Below, one piece after another: positions 44,781 through 53,647 of a DNA stretch of 64,000 nucleotides (positions are counted from its first letter, which is position 1; each line of letters opens with the position of its first letter). Both the position numbers and the translations under genes were made by a program. This DNA is from Streptomyces sp. BHT-5-2 (GTDB taxonomy: Bacteria > Actinomycetota > Actinomycetes > Streptomycetales > Streptomycetaceae), in assembly GCF_019774615.1 (NCBI RefSeq), contig NZ_CP081497.1, positions 868,001-932,000 of the forward strand, in the 5' to 3' direction. The notes beneath the pieces were generated by a model that was not told where the DNA came from, did not search any database, and saw only the letters and a program-made list of their open reading frames with translations.

Positions 44781-45152
44781 TCAATGTCCATGCGGTGCAT
44801 GGACATTGTCGACGATGAGGGCATTGTTTTCGGCCCGCTCCTCGCGCGGGTCGTAGGGACTGTGCATCGTGAGGTAGCGGATCTCCAGATCGCGCTCCAG
44901 GTAGTCCATGCGCCGCTCCCAGAAGTCCCGGAGGTGGGGGAGGGCGAGGTGGGCGTTCAGATCCGCCTCGCTTCGCCATGCCTCGTAGAAGACGAACACG
45001 CCCGGCTCGTTGCGGTCCTCGTGGAAGTGGTACTCCAGGCAGCCGGGCTCCTGCCGGGTCGGCTCGACGAACGAGAGCAGGAGCCGGCGCAGGTCCTCCG
45101 TGCGCTCGGGCTTGGGGTGGGCTGTGCCGACGAGGGTGAAGGGTTGGGTCAT
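44781..45152 (-). CDS. antibiotic biosynthesis monooxygenase-family protein (ABM)
   Basis: 123 residues, a small ferredoxin-like-fold domain seen in QueD/YdhR/ABM proteins: LVGTAHPKPERTEDL, LLLSFVEPTRQEPGCLEYHFHED and FVFYEAWRSEADLNAH. Such proteins often act on quinones, dyes or reactive small molecules. ATG at 45152 follows GGAGG with 6 nt spacing. Divergent from the ArsR-type regulator; the palindrome in between is the likely operator. Confidence 0.8.
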   Translation of the reverse strand: MTQPFTLVGTAHPKPERTEDLRRLLLSFVEPTRQEPGCLEYHFHEDRNEPGVFVFYEAWRSEADLNAHLALPHLRDFWERRMDYLERDLEIRYLTMHSPYDPREERAENNALIVDNVHAPHGH

Positions 45153-45170
45153 GGAAGCCTCCGCTGGGAT

Positions 45171-45192
45171 AGGTACGATTGTTCTCGTACCT
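45171..45192. promoter_or_regulatory. candidate ArsR operator, 22-bp palindrome
   Basis: Perfect inverted repeat AGGTACGA-TTGTTC-TCGTACCT between the divergent monooxygenase and ArsR genes, 19 bp from the monooxygenase start. Size and position fit a dimeric ArsR-type repressor site. Confidence 0.7.
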
Positions 45193-45258
45193 TGACGAGG
45201 GGACGCTAGCGGCCGGCAAGGTGCGATGCAAGCCGTACCTGAGGTGGAGGTGATGGTG

Positions 45259-45591
45259 ATGCCCGACGAGGAGGGGCACCCCGAGCTGATGGAGATGGAA
45301 CTCGGCAGGGTCCTCTCGGCGTTGGCCGACCCCCTGCGGCGACGCGTGGTGCGGGAACTGGCGGCCGGGCCCGACGGCGAGGCCCGTACCTGTAGTTCCT
45401 TCGCGCTGCCGGTGGGCAAGGCGACGGTCACCCATCACTTCCGCACGCTGCGCGAGGCGGGGCTGATCCGCCAGGTCGACCGGGGCAACAGCCGTATGGC
45501 GACGCTCCGTCGGGCCGATGTCGAGCAGCGGTTTCCGGGCCTGCTGGCGCTCCTCGTGGCCGAGGGCGTCGCCGCTTCCGACGCGACCTGA
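45259..45591 (+). CDS. ArsR-family transcriptional regulator
   Basis: 110 residues, winged HTH: LSALADPLRRRVVRELAAGP and KATVTHHFRTLREAGLI are the recognition-helix region, MATLRRADVEQRF the wing and dimer helix. Only two Cys (in the TCSS region), so a redox- or small-molecule-sensing type is possible. ATG at 45259 has GGAGG 8 nt upstream; ATGs at 45226 and 45253 are in frame but less well placed. Divergent from the monooxygenase and adjacent to the palindrome above, so it probably represses both. Confidence 0.82.
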   Translation: MPDEEGHPELMEMELGRVLSALADPLRRRVVRELAAGPDGEARTCSSFALPVGKATVTHHFRTLREAGLIRQVDRGNSRMATLRRADVEQRFPGLLALLVAEGVAASDAT

Positions 45592-45690
45592 GCGCGGACC
45601 GTGTCGGTGATGAGGCGGACACCCCGCACGAGTTGAGCGGCCGGCGTGAGGAACCGCCCGTGTGCGGGAGGCGCAGGTCACATTCGTGCG

Positions 45691-45718
45691 TGTCACAAGG
45701 GGTGGGGGCTGTCTCGTC
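45691..45718 (+). promoter_or_regulatory. ECF41-type promoter
   Basis: TGTCACA (45691-45697), 17-nt spacer, CGTC (45715-45718), matching the reported ECF41 sigma motif for genes encoding carboxymuconolactone decarboxylase or oxidoreductase-type targets. It lies 40 bp upstream of the AhpD-like gene start. Confidence 0.62.
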
Positions 45719-45758
45719 CAAGGGGGTGTAACCACTGACGACGACATAGGAGTGCACG

Positions 45759-46232
45759 ATGGAAGCTCGCCTGAACCCCATGACCAGCCCGGTTGCCGCG
45801 AAGGCCATGAAGCACCTGATCGCCGCGGGCAAGGCGCTCGCAGAGTCGACGGTCCCGGCCGCCACGCGCGAGCTGATGATGCTCCGCGCCAGTCAGATCA
45901 ATGGTTGTGCCGGGTGCATCGACATGCACACCAAGGAGGCCGCCGCGGCCGGGGAGACCGCGGTGCGGCTCAACCTCGTCGTGGCCTGGCGCGAGGCCAC
46001 GGTCTTCACCGACGCCGAGCGCGCCGCGCTGGAGCTGGCGGAACAGGGCACCCGCATCGCGGACGCGGCCGGCGGTGTCCCGGACGAGGTGTGGGCGAAC
46101 GCCGCCAAGTACTACGACGAGGACCAGCTCTCCGACCTGGTCGTGCAGATCGCCGTCATCAACGCCTTCAACCGTGGAAACGTCATCACCCAGCAGCCGG
46201 CCGGCAACTACCAGGCGGGTCAGATCCACTGA
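45759..46232 (+). CDS. AhpD-like carboxymuconolactone decarboxylase family protein
   Basis: 157 residues. Seen: the CxxC redox motif with downstream His in NGCAGCIDMHTKEA, and the helical CMD fold (VRLNLVVAWREATVF, QIAVINAFNRGNVI). Likely a peroxide or alkylhydroperoxide reductase-type or gamma-carboxymuconolactone-like protein. ATG at 45759 follows TAGGAG. The upstream promoter matches the ECF41 consensus, so an ECF41 sigma factor elsewhere probably controls it; none is in this window. Confidence 0.85.
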   Translation: MEARLNPMTSPVAAKAMKHLIAAGKALAESTVPAATRELMMLRASQINGCAGCIDMHTKEAAAAGETAVRLNLVVAWREATVFTDAERAALELAEQGTRIADAAGGVPDEVWANAAKYYDEDQLSDLVVQIAVINAFNRGNVITQQPAGNYQAGQIH

Positions 46233-46438
46233 CGGACGGCCCGGGGGCCGTGGCGACCGGTGTCGTCGTGCGGCACGGCGGCGCACGGTTCGGGCCGTAC
46301 CGCTTCGTGCGGGGCGGCGCTGCGCAGACCGTGCGCCGAGGGATGGCGCTCAACGCGGAATTTCCTGGTCGGCTTCGTGCCGTCGCTCCTATGATGGCCG
46401 GATCCGACCATCACCGGCGGCCCCGGGCCGCCCTGCCC

Positions 46439-46470
46439 GCGCCGGCCGGGGCACCTGCCCCGGCCGGCGC
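46439..46470 (+). promoter_or_regulatory. perfect hairpin in the 5' leader of the HSP90-family gene
   Basis: GCGCCGGCCGGGGCA pairs exactly with TGCCCCGGCCGGCGC (15-bp stem, 2-nt loop) and ends 8 nt before the start codon, where no ribosome site is visible. A TATGAT at 46390-46395 resembles a -10 box, giving a short leader with this stem. Could be a terminator of the upstream AhpD gene or a structure that controls translation. Confidence 0.5.
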
Positions 46471-46478
46471 ACGGACGA

Positions 46479-48293
46479 ATGACTGCTGATCACATACCGC
46501 ACACCTTCCAGGTCGACCTCCGCGGACTGGTGGACCTGCTCTCCCACCACCTGTACTCCAGCCCCAAGGTCTATCTGCGGGAACTGCTGCAGAACGCCGT
46601 GGACGCGATCACCGCGCGCCGAGCGGAACAGCCCGACTGCCCGGCCCGCGTGCGGATCACCGCCGGCGCCGAGGGGCTGCACGTGGCGGACACCGGCGTC
46701 GGCCTGACGGAGGCCGATGTGCACAGTCTGCTGGCCACCATCGGGCGCAGTTCCAAGCGCGACGGCCTGGAGTCGGCCCGGGCCGACTTCCTCGGCCAGT
46801 TCGGCATCGGTCTGTTGGCCTGCTTCGTCGTGGCCGAGGAGATCCGAGTCGTCAGCCGCTCCGCGCGCGATGCCTCGGCACTGCCTGTGGAGTGGACCGC
46901 CCGCGACGACGGCTCGTACACCGTGCGGACGCTCCCCGCGGACGCCCATCCGGAACCCGGCACCACGGTGCACCTCACGGCCCGGCCCGGCGCCGCCGAA
47001 TGGCTGCGCGAGGAGCGGGTACTGAGCCTGGCCAAGGACTTCGGATCGCTGCTGCCGCACGACGTGCGCGTCGGGGACCAGCCGATCACCGACCGCCCGC
47101 CTGTCTGGGAGCGCCGCCACCCCAACCCGTCCGCGCGGCGGGTGGCTCTCGCCGCCCACTGCCACCAGCAGTTCGGCTTCACCCCGCTCGACGCCATCGA
47201 CCTTGACCTCCCGGTCGCGGGCGTCCGCGGCGTCGCCTACGTCCTGCCCTCCGCAGTCAGCCCCGCCCAGCGCGCCGGGCACCGCGTCCACCTCAAGGGC
47301 ATGCTGCTGACCGAACGGGCCGACGAACTCCTGCCCGACTGGGCGTTCTTCGTCCGCTGCGTCATCGACACGGACAGCCTGCGACCCACCGCCTCGCGGG
47401 AGAGCCTGTACTCCGACGAGACCCTCGCGGCCGTGCGCGAAGCCCTCGGCGCGCGCCTGAAGGACTGGCTCACCGAACTGGCGGCGGGCGAGCCCGAACG
47501 CCTGGCGCAGTTCCTGTCCGTGCACCACCTCGGTGTGAAGTCGCTGGCCAGGCACGATCGGGACGTGCTCACCACCATGCTGCCCTGGCTGCCGTTCGAC
47601 ACCACGGACGGTCCGCTGCCGCTGGCGGAGTTCGCCCGCCGGCACCCCGTCGTCCACTTCACCCGCACCGTCGAGGAGTACCGGCAGGTCGCCGCGATCG
47701 CCGCCGCCCAGGGCATCGGCGTCGTCAACGGCGGCTACACCTACGATGCCGAACTGGTGGAGCTGCTGCCGACGGTACGGCCCGGCACCGCGGTCGCCGA
47801 ACTCGACGCCGACACCGTCACCGCCCACCTCGACCCGGTGGATCCCGCCGAGGAACTGGCCCTGTCCGGATTCCTCGCCGCAGCCCGGAACAAGCTCGAC
47901 CCGCTCGACTGCGACGTCGTCCTGCGCACCTTCCACCCGGTGACCGTCCCCGCCCTCCACCTCGACGACCGCTCCGCCCGTCAGGAGCGGGCCCGCGCCG
48001 AGGAAGAGGCCCAGGCGGACGACCTGTGGGCCGGCATCCTCGGCAGCCTGCGCGGCGGCGCACCGCGCGCCAGGCTCGTCCTCAACCACCACAACCCGCT
48101 GGTCCGCAGGATCGCCCGGATCGGCGATCCGGACCTCGCCGGCACCGCCGCCCAGGCGCTCTACGGCCAGGCGCTGCTGATGGCCCAACGCCCGCTGCGG
48201 CCCGCCGACTCGGCCCTGCTCAACCGTGCCTTCCTGGACCTGCTCCAGTGGGCCACGCACCCCGAATCCGACGGCCAGGGGGAGGCCCGATGA
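46479..48293 (+). CDS. HSP90-family protein
   Basis: 604 residues, close to the usual HtpG length. N-terminal GHKL ATPase: LRELLQNAVDAI (E, N, D of ATP site), VADTGVGL, and GQFGIGLLACF as the glycine lid. Middle domain: RVHLKGMLLTERADELLPDW and LRPTASRESLYSDE (the NVSRE-like Arg region). C-terminal dimerisation part is present but diverged. ATG at 46479. It ends in an ATGA overlap with the TPR-like gene, so they are co-translated; the pair recalls HSP90 with a TPR co-chaperone. Confidence 0.85.
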   Translation: MTADHIPHTFQVDLRGLVDLLSHHLYSSPKVYLRELLQNAVDAITARRAEQPDCPARVRITAGAEGLHVADTGVGLTEADVHSLLATIGRSSKRDGLESARADFLGQFGIGLLACFVVAEEIRVVSRSARDASALPVEWTARDDGSYTVRTLPADAHPEPGTTVHLTARPGAAEWLREERVLSLAKDFGSLLPHDVRVGDQPITDRPPVWERRHPNPSARRVALAAHCHQQFGFTPLDAIDLDLPVAGVRGVAYVLPSAVSPAQRAGHRVHLKGMLLTERADELLPDWAFFVRCVIDTDSLRPTASRESLYSDETLAAVREALGARLKDWLTELAAGEPERLAQFLSVHHLGVKSLARHDRDVLTTMLPWLPFDTTDGPLPLAEFARRHPVVHFTRTVEEYRQVAAIAAAQGIGVVNGGYTYDAELVELLPTVRPGTAVAELDADTVTAHLDPVDPAEELALSGFLAAARNKLDPLDCDVVLRTFHPVTVPALHLDDRSARQERARAEEEAQADDLWAGILGSLRGGAPRARLVLNHHNPLVRRIARIGDPDLAGTAAQALYGQALLMAQRPLRPADSALLNRAFLDLLQWATHPESDGQGEAR

Positions 48294-51200
48294 CGACCGA
48301 CGCCCACCCGCTCCACACGCCCGAGGAGATCCGCCGCGCCCTGCGGGAGATCGACTCCCAACCCAACGGGCCGGCCCGCAACGCCCGGGCCGAACAACTC
48401 GTCGCCCTCGCCGAGACCACCGACGACCGGGCGCTGCTGCTGGACGCGCTGCTGCAACTGGTCACCTCGTACCAGTTCAGCTCGGAGAGCGGCAGGGCAC
48501 TCGTGCCGTTCGCACGGCTGCTGCGCATGTGGGACGAGCGCCCCGAGGACTTCGGCGGTCCGGCCCTGCACCGGCTGCACTGGCAGTTCAAGTGGATGGT
48601 GTACGGGTTGGTCGGCAACCCGGACATCCCGCTGGTGTCCGTGCGCCGCTGGCTGCCGGACATGGAGCGGCACTACCGCCTCGCCGGGCACTCGCCGCGC
48701 CCCGTCCGCGCGGCCGAGTTCTACCTTGCCCAGCACATCGGGGACGAGGCGGCGGCCGTCCGGCTGCTCACGGAGTGGAACGCCGCCGACCGCGACCGCA
48801 TGAGCGACTGCCTGGCCTGCGAACTCAACGAACAGGGCGAGTGGCACGCCGAGTCGGGGGACGACGAGCGCGCCCTCGACGCCTGGGCACCCGTGCTGAA
48901 CGGCGAGCAGTCCTGTGCGGAGCAGCCGCACCACATCCTCGCCCTGTCCCTGCTCCCGCTGCTGCGACTGGGACGCTTCGACGAGGCGCGCCGCAACCAC
49001 CTCCGCGGCTACCGCCTGGCCCGCGGCAACGGCAGCCTGGTACCGGCCATCGCCCGCCACGTCGAATTCTGCGCACTGACCGGCAACGAGGCCCGCGGCC
49101 TGGAGATCCTCGCCGAGCACGCGACGTACCTCGACATGGCGGACGAACCGCTCTCCCGGCTCCAGATGCAGGGCGCCGCCGCCCTGCTGCTGCGCCGCCT
49201 GGTGGAACTGGGCCACGCCGACCGCCCCGTACCGATGCCCGGCGCCGCCCTCGTCACCACGGAACAGCTCCTGACCCGCACCCGGGACGCGGCCCACGAC
49301 CTCGCCCGCCGCTTCGACCTGCGCAACGGCACCGACCGGGTGGGCACCTGGCTGGCCGACCGGCTGGCCCAGACCCCGCTCACCGACCGGCTCCCGCTCG
49401 GCGTGGGCGGCGCCCGGCTCGCCACGGGCGCCCGCACCGGCTCCCCTGCGGCGGCCTCCGCGCCCGTTCCGGCGCCGCCGGCCGGCACCCGGCACGCCGA
49501 CGCACTGCCGGACGCCGGCACCGACGACGTCGACGCACTGCTGGCGGAGGCCCAGCGGCGTACCGCGGCGCAGCATCCCGAGGCCCGTGCCGCCTGGCGG
49601 GCGGTCGCCGTGGCGGCCGAGCGCACCGGCACCGCACTGGACGCGCGCGCCCGCGCCGAGGTGGCCGACCACGCCGGTATGGACGCCTTCGCCGATCCGG
49701 ACACCGCCGTCGCGCTGTTCCACGAGGCCGCCGAGCGGTACGAGGAGGCGGGCGACGCCGGCGAGAGCCTGGCCAGTCTGGCGCGGGCCGCCCACGCCAC
49801 GGCAGTCGGCGGGCACCTGGTGGAAGGTCTGGCCGAACTCGACGCGCTGGCTGTGAAGTTGAGCACCCTGCATGCCGAGGGCCGGGCCACGGCCCGTCAG
49901 CTCACCGGCGTGCGGCTGGCCGCCGTCCGCGTCCGTCTGGGCACCCTGCACCGAGCGCCGGATCCCGAGGCGGCCGCGGACGCCCTCGCGGACGAACTCC
50001 GTGCGCTGCTCGCCCTCGCCGAGGAACACCGCGCCGAGGACCCGCGGATGCCGTCCCGGATCGCCGACGCCGCATCCCTCCTGGGGCGCCTGCTGGCCGG
50101 GCGCGGCGAGCTGCCGCACGCCGCTGAGCTGTACGGCCGCGCGGTCGAGCTGTACCACGAGGCCGCCGTCCCATGGCTGGCCGCGGACACCGAGGCCCGA
50201 CTCGCCGAACTCTTCCTCGCGTCGGGCCGTCCGCAGCAGGCCGTCCAGGCCGCCCGCGCGGCCCTCGACCACGGCGCGGAACTGTTCGCACCGATGGGCT
50301 TCGCGCGTCTGCACCTCCTCCTCGCCGAAGCGCTGGCCGCGACAGGGCAGGACGACAACGACGTCGCCGCCCATGCCTTGGAGGCCACCCACTGGGCGGA
50401 CGCGTCCGAGGAGGCGGACGAGGGCGACGGGCTCGGGGCGTGGGCGGGACTGCTGCTCGGCGGTGCGCTGCTCCGCCTCCGACGGTTCGACGAGGCGGCC
50501 GCGGTCCTGGAGAGCGCTCTGCCGGCTCTCCGGGAGCACCATCAGGAAGGCCAAGTGGTGCAGGCCCACTGGTGGTTGGGCGAATGCCTGGCGGTGCTCG
50601 GTGAACCCCGGCAGGCCGGCGAACACTTCCTCCTCGCCGCCGACATCGCCAAGGGCTGGGAGGAACAGCGCGACCACGCCGTCCTCGCCCACCTCGCCGC
50701 CGACGCCCTGAACCGGGCCGGGTTCGACGAACAGGCCGCCGCTGCGTACGCCCGGGCCGAGGAACTCTGGCTCGGCCTCGACCGTCCCGACAGCGCGGCC
50801 CGCGCCGTGCGCGCCCGTGCCTGGCTTCTGCTGCGCGACTCCGACAGCGGGCTGCCGGCCGCCCGGGACCTCATGGCCAGGGCGGTGCGGATCCTCGCGG
50901 ACGCCGTCGCCGGAGTCCCTGAGGACGCGGACGGTTCCGGCGGGGCGGACGATGCGGACGGCGCGGACGGCGTTCACGACGACCGGCGCGCCGAGCTGCG
51001 GTCCGAGCTTGCCGGTACCCACCGGCAGACCGGCGAACTGCTGGTCCGTGCCTGTGAGTCGGAACCGGGGGAGGAGGACCAGGACGGCTCGGCCCGGGCC
51101 GCCTACGAGGCCGCCCTCGTCCATCTGGAGCGGGCCCTTGAGGTCTACGCCGCCCTCGGCGGCTCCGCCCGCCACGACCACAGCGGCACCCGGCTGATGG

Positions 51201-51457
51201 CCGCCTGGCTGGAGGCCGATCTCGGCCGCACCTCCGCGGCAGCCGCCCGCGCCCGGTCCGTCCTGGACGACTACGCCGACCACGGCGACGAGGAGGGCGC
51301 GGCCGCCGCCGACATCGACACCGATGCCAACGTCGATGCCGATGCCGATGCCGATGCCGATGCCGATGCCGGTGTCGGCGCTCATGCCGATGTCGATGGG
51401 GACCTTGCCAGGCGTCGTCGTGCGGAGGCGCAAGCCCTGCTCGACCACGTCGCCTAG
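48290..51457 (+). CDS. large TPR-like repeat protein paired with HSP90
   Basis: 1,055 residues of helical repeats, mainly TPR-like (for example ALVPFARLLRMWDERPEDF, LPLLRLGRFDEARRNHL, AALRDLDHGAEL-type segments), with an Ala/Pro-rich linker near residue 385-420 and an Asp/Ala repeat near the C-terminus. No catalytic motif recognised. ATG at 48290 overlaps the HSP90 stop. Likely a scaffold or co-chaperone for the HSP90 protein; partner binding is inferred from coupling only. Confidence 0.8.
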   Translation: MTTDAHPLHTPEEIRRALREIDSQPNGPARNARAEQLVALAETTDDRALLLDALLQLVTSYQFSSESGRALVPFARLLRMWDERPEDFGGPALHRLHWQFKWMVYGLVGNPDIPLVSVRRWLPDMERHYRLAGHSPRPVRAAEFYLAQHIGDEAAAVRLLTEWNAADRDRMSDCLACELNEQGEWHAESGDDERALDAWAPVLNGEQSCAEQPHHILALSLLPLLRLGRFDEARRNHLRGYRLARGNGSLVPAIARHVEFCALTGNEARGLEILAEHATYLDMADEPLSRLQMQGAAALLLRRLVELGHADRPVPMPGAALVTTEQLLTRTRDAAHDLARRFDLRNGTDRVGTWLADRLAQTPLTDRLPLGVGGARLATGARTGSPAAASAPVPAPPAGTRHADALPDAGTDDVDALLAEAQRRTAAQHPEARAAWRAVAVAAERTGTALDARARAEVADHAGMDAFADPDTAVALFHEAAERYEEAGDAGESLASLARAAHATAVGGHLVEGLAELDALAVKLSTLHAEGRATARQLTGVRLAAVRVRLGTLHRAPDPEAAADALADELRALLALAEEHRAEDPRMPSRIADAASLLGRLLAGRGELPHAAELYGRAVELYHEAAVPWLAADTEARLAELFLASGRPQQAVQAARAALDHGAELFAPMGFARLHLLLAEALAATGQDDNDVAAHALEATHWADASEEADEGDGLGAWAGLLLGGALLRLRRFDEAAAVLESALPALREHHQEGQVVQAHWWLGECLAVLGEPRQAGEHFLLAADIAKGWEEQRDHAVLAHLAADALNRAGFDEQAAAAYARAEELWLGLDRPDSAARAVRARAWLLLRDSDSGLPAARDLMARAVRILADAVAGVPEDADGSGGADDADGADGVHDDRRAELRSELAGTHRQTGELLVRACESEPGEEDQDGSARAAYEAALVHLERALEVYAALGGSARHDHSGTRLMAAWLEADLGRTSAAAARARSVLDDYADHGDEEGAAAADIDTDANVDADADADADADAGVGAHADVDGDLARRRRAEAQALLDHVA
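51335..51370 (+). repeat. microsatellite of six GATGCC units
   Basis: Six perfect 6-bp units near the 3' end of the TPR gene, encoding alternating Asp-Ala. Slippage would change length without a frameshift. Confidence 0.95.
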
Positions 51458-51481
51458 CGACTAGCTCGCCTGGCGACTGCC

Positions 51482-51506
51482 GTGCCTGGCCTCGGCAGCC
51501 AGGCAC
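51482..51506. terminator. terminator hairpin
   Basis: 9-bp stem GTGCCTGGC / GCCAGGCAC with a 7-nt loop between the convergent TPR and MFS genes. Confidence 0.55.
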
Positions 51507-51535
51507 CTCGTCCGGCGTCGCCCCGGCCGAGCGGC

Positions 51536-52945
51536 TCAGGCTCTCGCCGGGGCGCTCGCATGCCGGGGCAGCAGCGAGGCAGGCAGGAGGCCGAGCGCCG
51601 CGCATCCGGCCAGGACCAGCAGGGCCAGGCCCATGGCCGGGGCGAATGCCGTGGCCGTGGTGGCGGGGGAGCCGTGTGCGGACGGTCCGGTCGCGCTGGC
51701 GGCCAGGGCGATGCCGAGCGTCGGGCCGATGTTCATGGCGGTCTGTTTGAGCCCGCTGACGACCCCGGCGTATCCGGGCGGCGCGTCACCGACGACGGTC
51801 CCGGTGGCGGTGACCATCACGGTGGCGAATCCCGTGCCCATCACGGCGAACGTCAGCCCCGTCGCCGTCCAGGCACTGTCCGGACCGAGCCGGGACAGTT
51901 CCGCGATGCCGAGGGCGAGCAGGGCTATGCCCGTGGTCGCGGTGCTGCGCGGACCGTATCGGCGCAGTGCGCGGCCGGCGGCGGGCGCGCCGAGGACCAT
52001 CAGCGCGGTCAGCGGCAGGACGCGCAGACCGCTGGCGAGCGGATCCAGGCGCAGTACGTCCTGCAGATAGAACGTGGCCGTGAACAGTGCGCCGAACAGG
52101 CCGGCGGAGCCGGCCAACAGGATGGCCATGGACGCGGTGACCGGGACGGACCGCGCCACGACGGGTGGTACGACCGGGTACGCGATTCGGCGTTCGTGGC
52201 GGACCAGGACGACGGCGAGGCCCACGACGGCGACGAGCCCGAGCAGGGTCGGCGCGGCGGTCCAGCCATGTGCCGGCACCCCGGCCAGGGTGTGCACCAG
52301 CACCACCAGCATGGCGGTCAGGACGGTGGTACCGATGAGGTCGAGCCGCTCCGAACGGGCGGGGGAGGGCGGTGCCGGTGCCCGTACGACCAGGGTGAGT
52401 GCGGCGATCAGGAGCGCGAGGGGAGCGTTGATCCAGAACACCGAACGCCAGCCCAGATGCGCGACCAGGACGCCCCCGAGGAGCGGACCGGCTCCCGCGG
52501 CCACCGCGATCGCGCTGGTGCGGACGGCGACCGGCGTACCGAGTCGGTCCGCTGGATAGGTCATTCGCAACAACGCCAGGGTTGCCGGTTGGAGCAGCGC
52601 GCCGAACACGCCCTGTGCGGCGCGCAGTCCGATCACCCAGCCGATCGACGGCGCGAGTGCGATACCGGCCGAGGCGGCTCCGAAGCCGAGCACGCCGGCA
52701 AACAGCAGCCGCCCGTGTCCGTACCGGTCCCCGAGCCGTCCGGCGACGACGAGGAGCGAGGCCACCGCGAGCAGATAGCCGGTGCTCGTCCACTGGACCT
52801 GCGCCAGGCTCGCGCCGAGATCGCGCTGCAGACCGGGTTGTGCCACCAGCAGCACCGTGCCGTCCAGCGCGACGAGCATCGCACCGGCCACACTGACCAG
52901 GAGCGCGACATGCCGCCGCGGCGACGCCGCCCCGTGCGCGATCAC
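51536..52945 (-). CDS. MFS transporter, DHA2 family
   Basis: 469 residues, about 14 helices. Seen: VQWTSTGYLLAVASLLVVAG, GRLGDRYGHGRLLFAG (motif A), GLRAAQGVFGALLQPATLAL (motif C-like region). GTG at 52945 overlaps the tetR stop (GTGA), so translation is coupled to the repressor. Expected to export a hydrophobic drug or metabolite that also serves as TetR ligand. Confidence 0.86.
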   Translation of the reverse strand: MIAHGAASPRRHVALLVSVAGAMLVALDGTVLLVAQPGLQRDLGASLAQVQWTSTGYLLAVASLLVVAGRLGDRYGHGRLLFAGVLGFGAASAGIALAPSIGWVIGLRAAQGVFGALLQPATLALLRMTYPADRLGTPVAVRTSAIAVAAGAGPLLGGVLVAHLGWRSVFWINAPLALLIAALTLVVRAPAPPSPARSERLDLIGTTVLTAMLVVLVHTLAGVPAHGWTAAPTLLGLVAVVGLAVVLVRHERRIAYPVVPPVVARSVPVTASMAILLAGSAGLFGALFTATFYLQDVLRLDPLASGLRVLPLTALMVLGAPAAGRALRRYGPRSTATTGIALLALGIAELSRLGPDSAWTATGLTFAVMGTGFATVMVTATGTVVGDAPPGYAGVVSGLKQTAMNIGPTLGIALAASATGPSAHGSPATTATAFAPAMGLALLVLAGCAALGLLPASLLPRHASAPARA

Positions 52946-53646
52946 GTGCGCACCGGGCCGAGGTGTGTGTCCAGCACCGCCGCCACCAGCCGATCGAGCT
53001 GATCGCTCTGATCGGGCTGTTGGAGTTGATCGAGTCGGCCGCCTTGCTGTGATGTATCGCCGGGCAGTCGGGCGTTCCCCAGGGCGAGTTGCAGACTTCC
53101 CCAGGCCCACAGCTGTGCCATGCCGTGCAGGTTCGACCACAGGACGGCGGTCGTGACGGAGGGTGCCAGGGTCGCCAACTCGCCCGCACTGTCCGGCAGT
53201 TGCGTGGCATCCTTCTCCGCCCGGCATCTGTCGACAAGGGTGACCATGCGGTCGAACAGCGGCAGGGTCGACTCGCGCAGTCGCGGCTGGTCCGAGGTGT
53301 GCTGCTGCTCGCTGTCGAGCAGATCGTGACGGAACATCAGCTCGAACATGCCTCGGCGCTCCAGCGCGTACCCGACGTACGTTCGCGCGAGAGCCTGCAA
53401 CTGGGCCCGTGGAGTGGTCGCTTCGGCGAGGGCGGCCGTGAACCGTTCCCCGAGGTCCGCGAAGCCGCGACGGGCGATCGCGGAGAGCAGGGCGTGGTGC
53501 GTGGGGAAGTGTCGGCGCGGCGCTCCGTGCGACACCCCGGCCCGGCGGGCGATCTCGCGCAGCCCCAGTGCCGCGGAGCCCTCGGACAGCACGAGGTCCA
53601 CTCCGACGTCGATCAACCGCTCCCGCAGGGAGCTCTCAGTGTGCAT
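52942..53646 (-). CDS. TetR-family repressor
   Basis: 234 residues. Seen: HTH in LREIARRAGVSHGAPRRHFPTHHAL, and a WHG-type C-terminal region around ERRGMFELMFRHDLLDS. A Gln/Pro/Asp-rich C-terminal segment precedes the stop. ATG at 53646 follows immediately after the promoter/operator without a ribosome site, so the mRNA is probably leaderless. It is overlapped by the DHA2 exporter gene, and the two form an operon probably repressed by this protein. Confidence 0.86.
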   Translation of the reverse strand: MHTESSLRERLIDVGVDLVLSEGSAALGLREIARRAGVSHGAPRRHFPTHHALLSAIARRGFADLGERFTAALAEATTPRAQLQALARTYVGYALERRGMFELMFRHDLLDSEQQHTSDQPRLRESTLPLFDRMVTLVDRCRAEKDATQLPDSAGELATLAPSVTTAVLWSNLHGMAQLWAWGSLQLALGNARLPGDTSQQGGRLDQLQQPDQSDQLDRLVAAVLDTHLGPVRT

Positions 53647-53647
53647 G

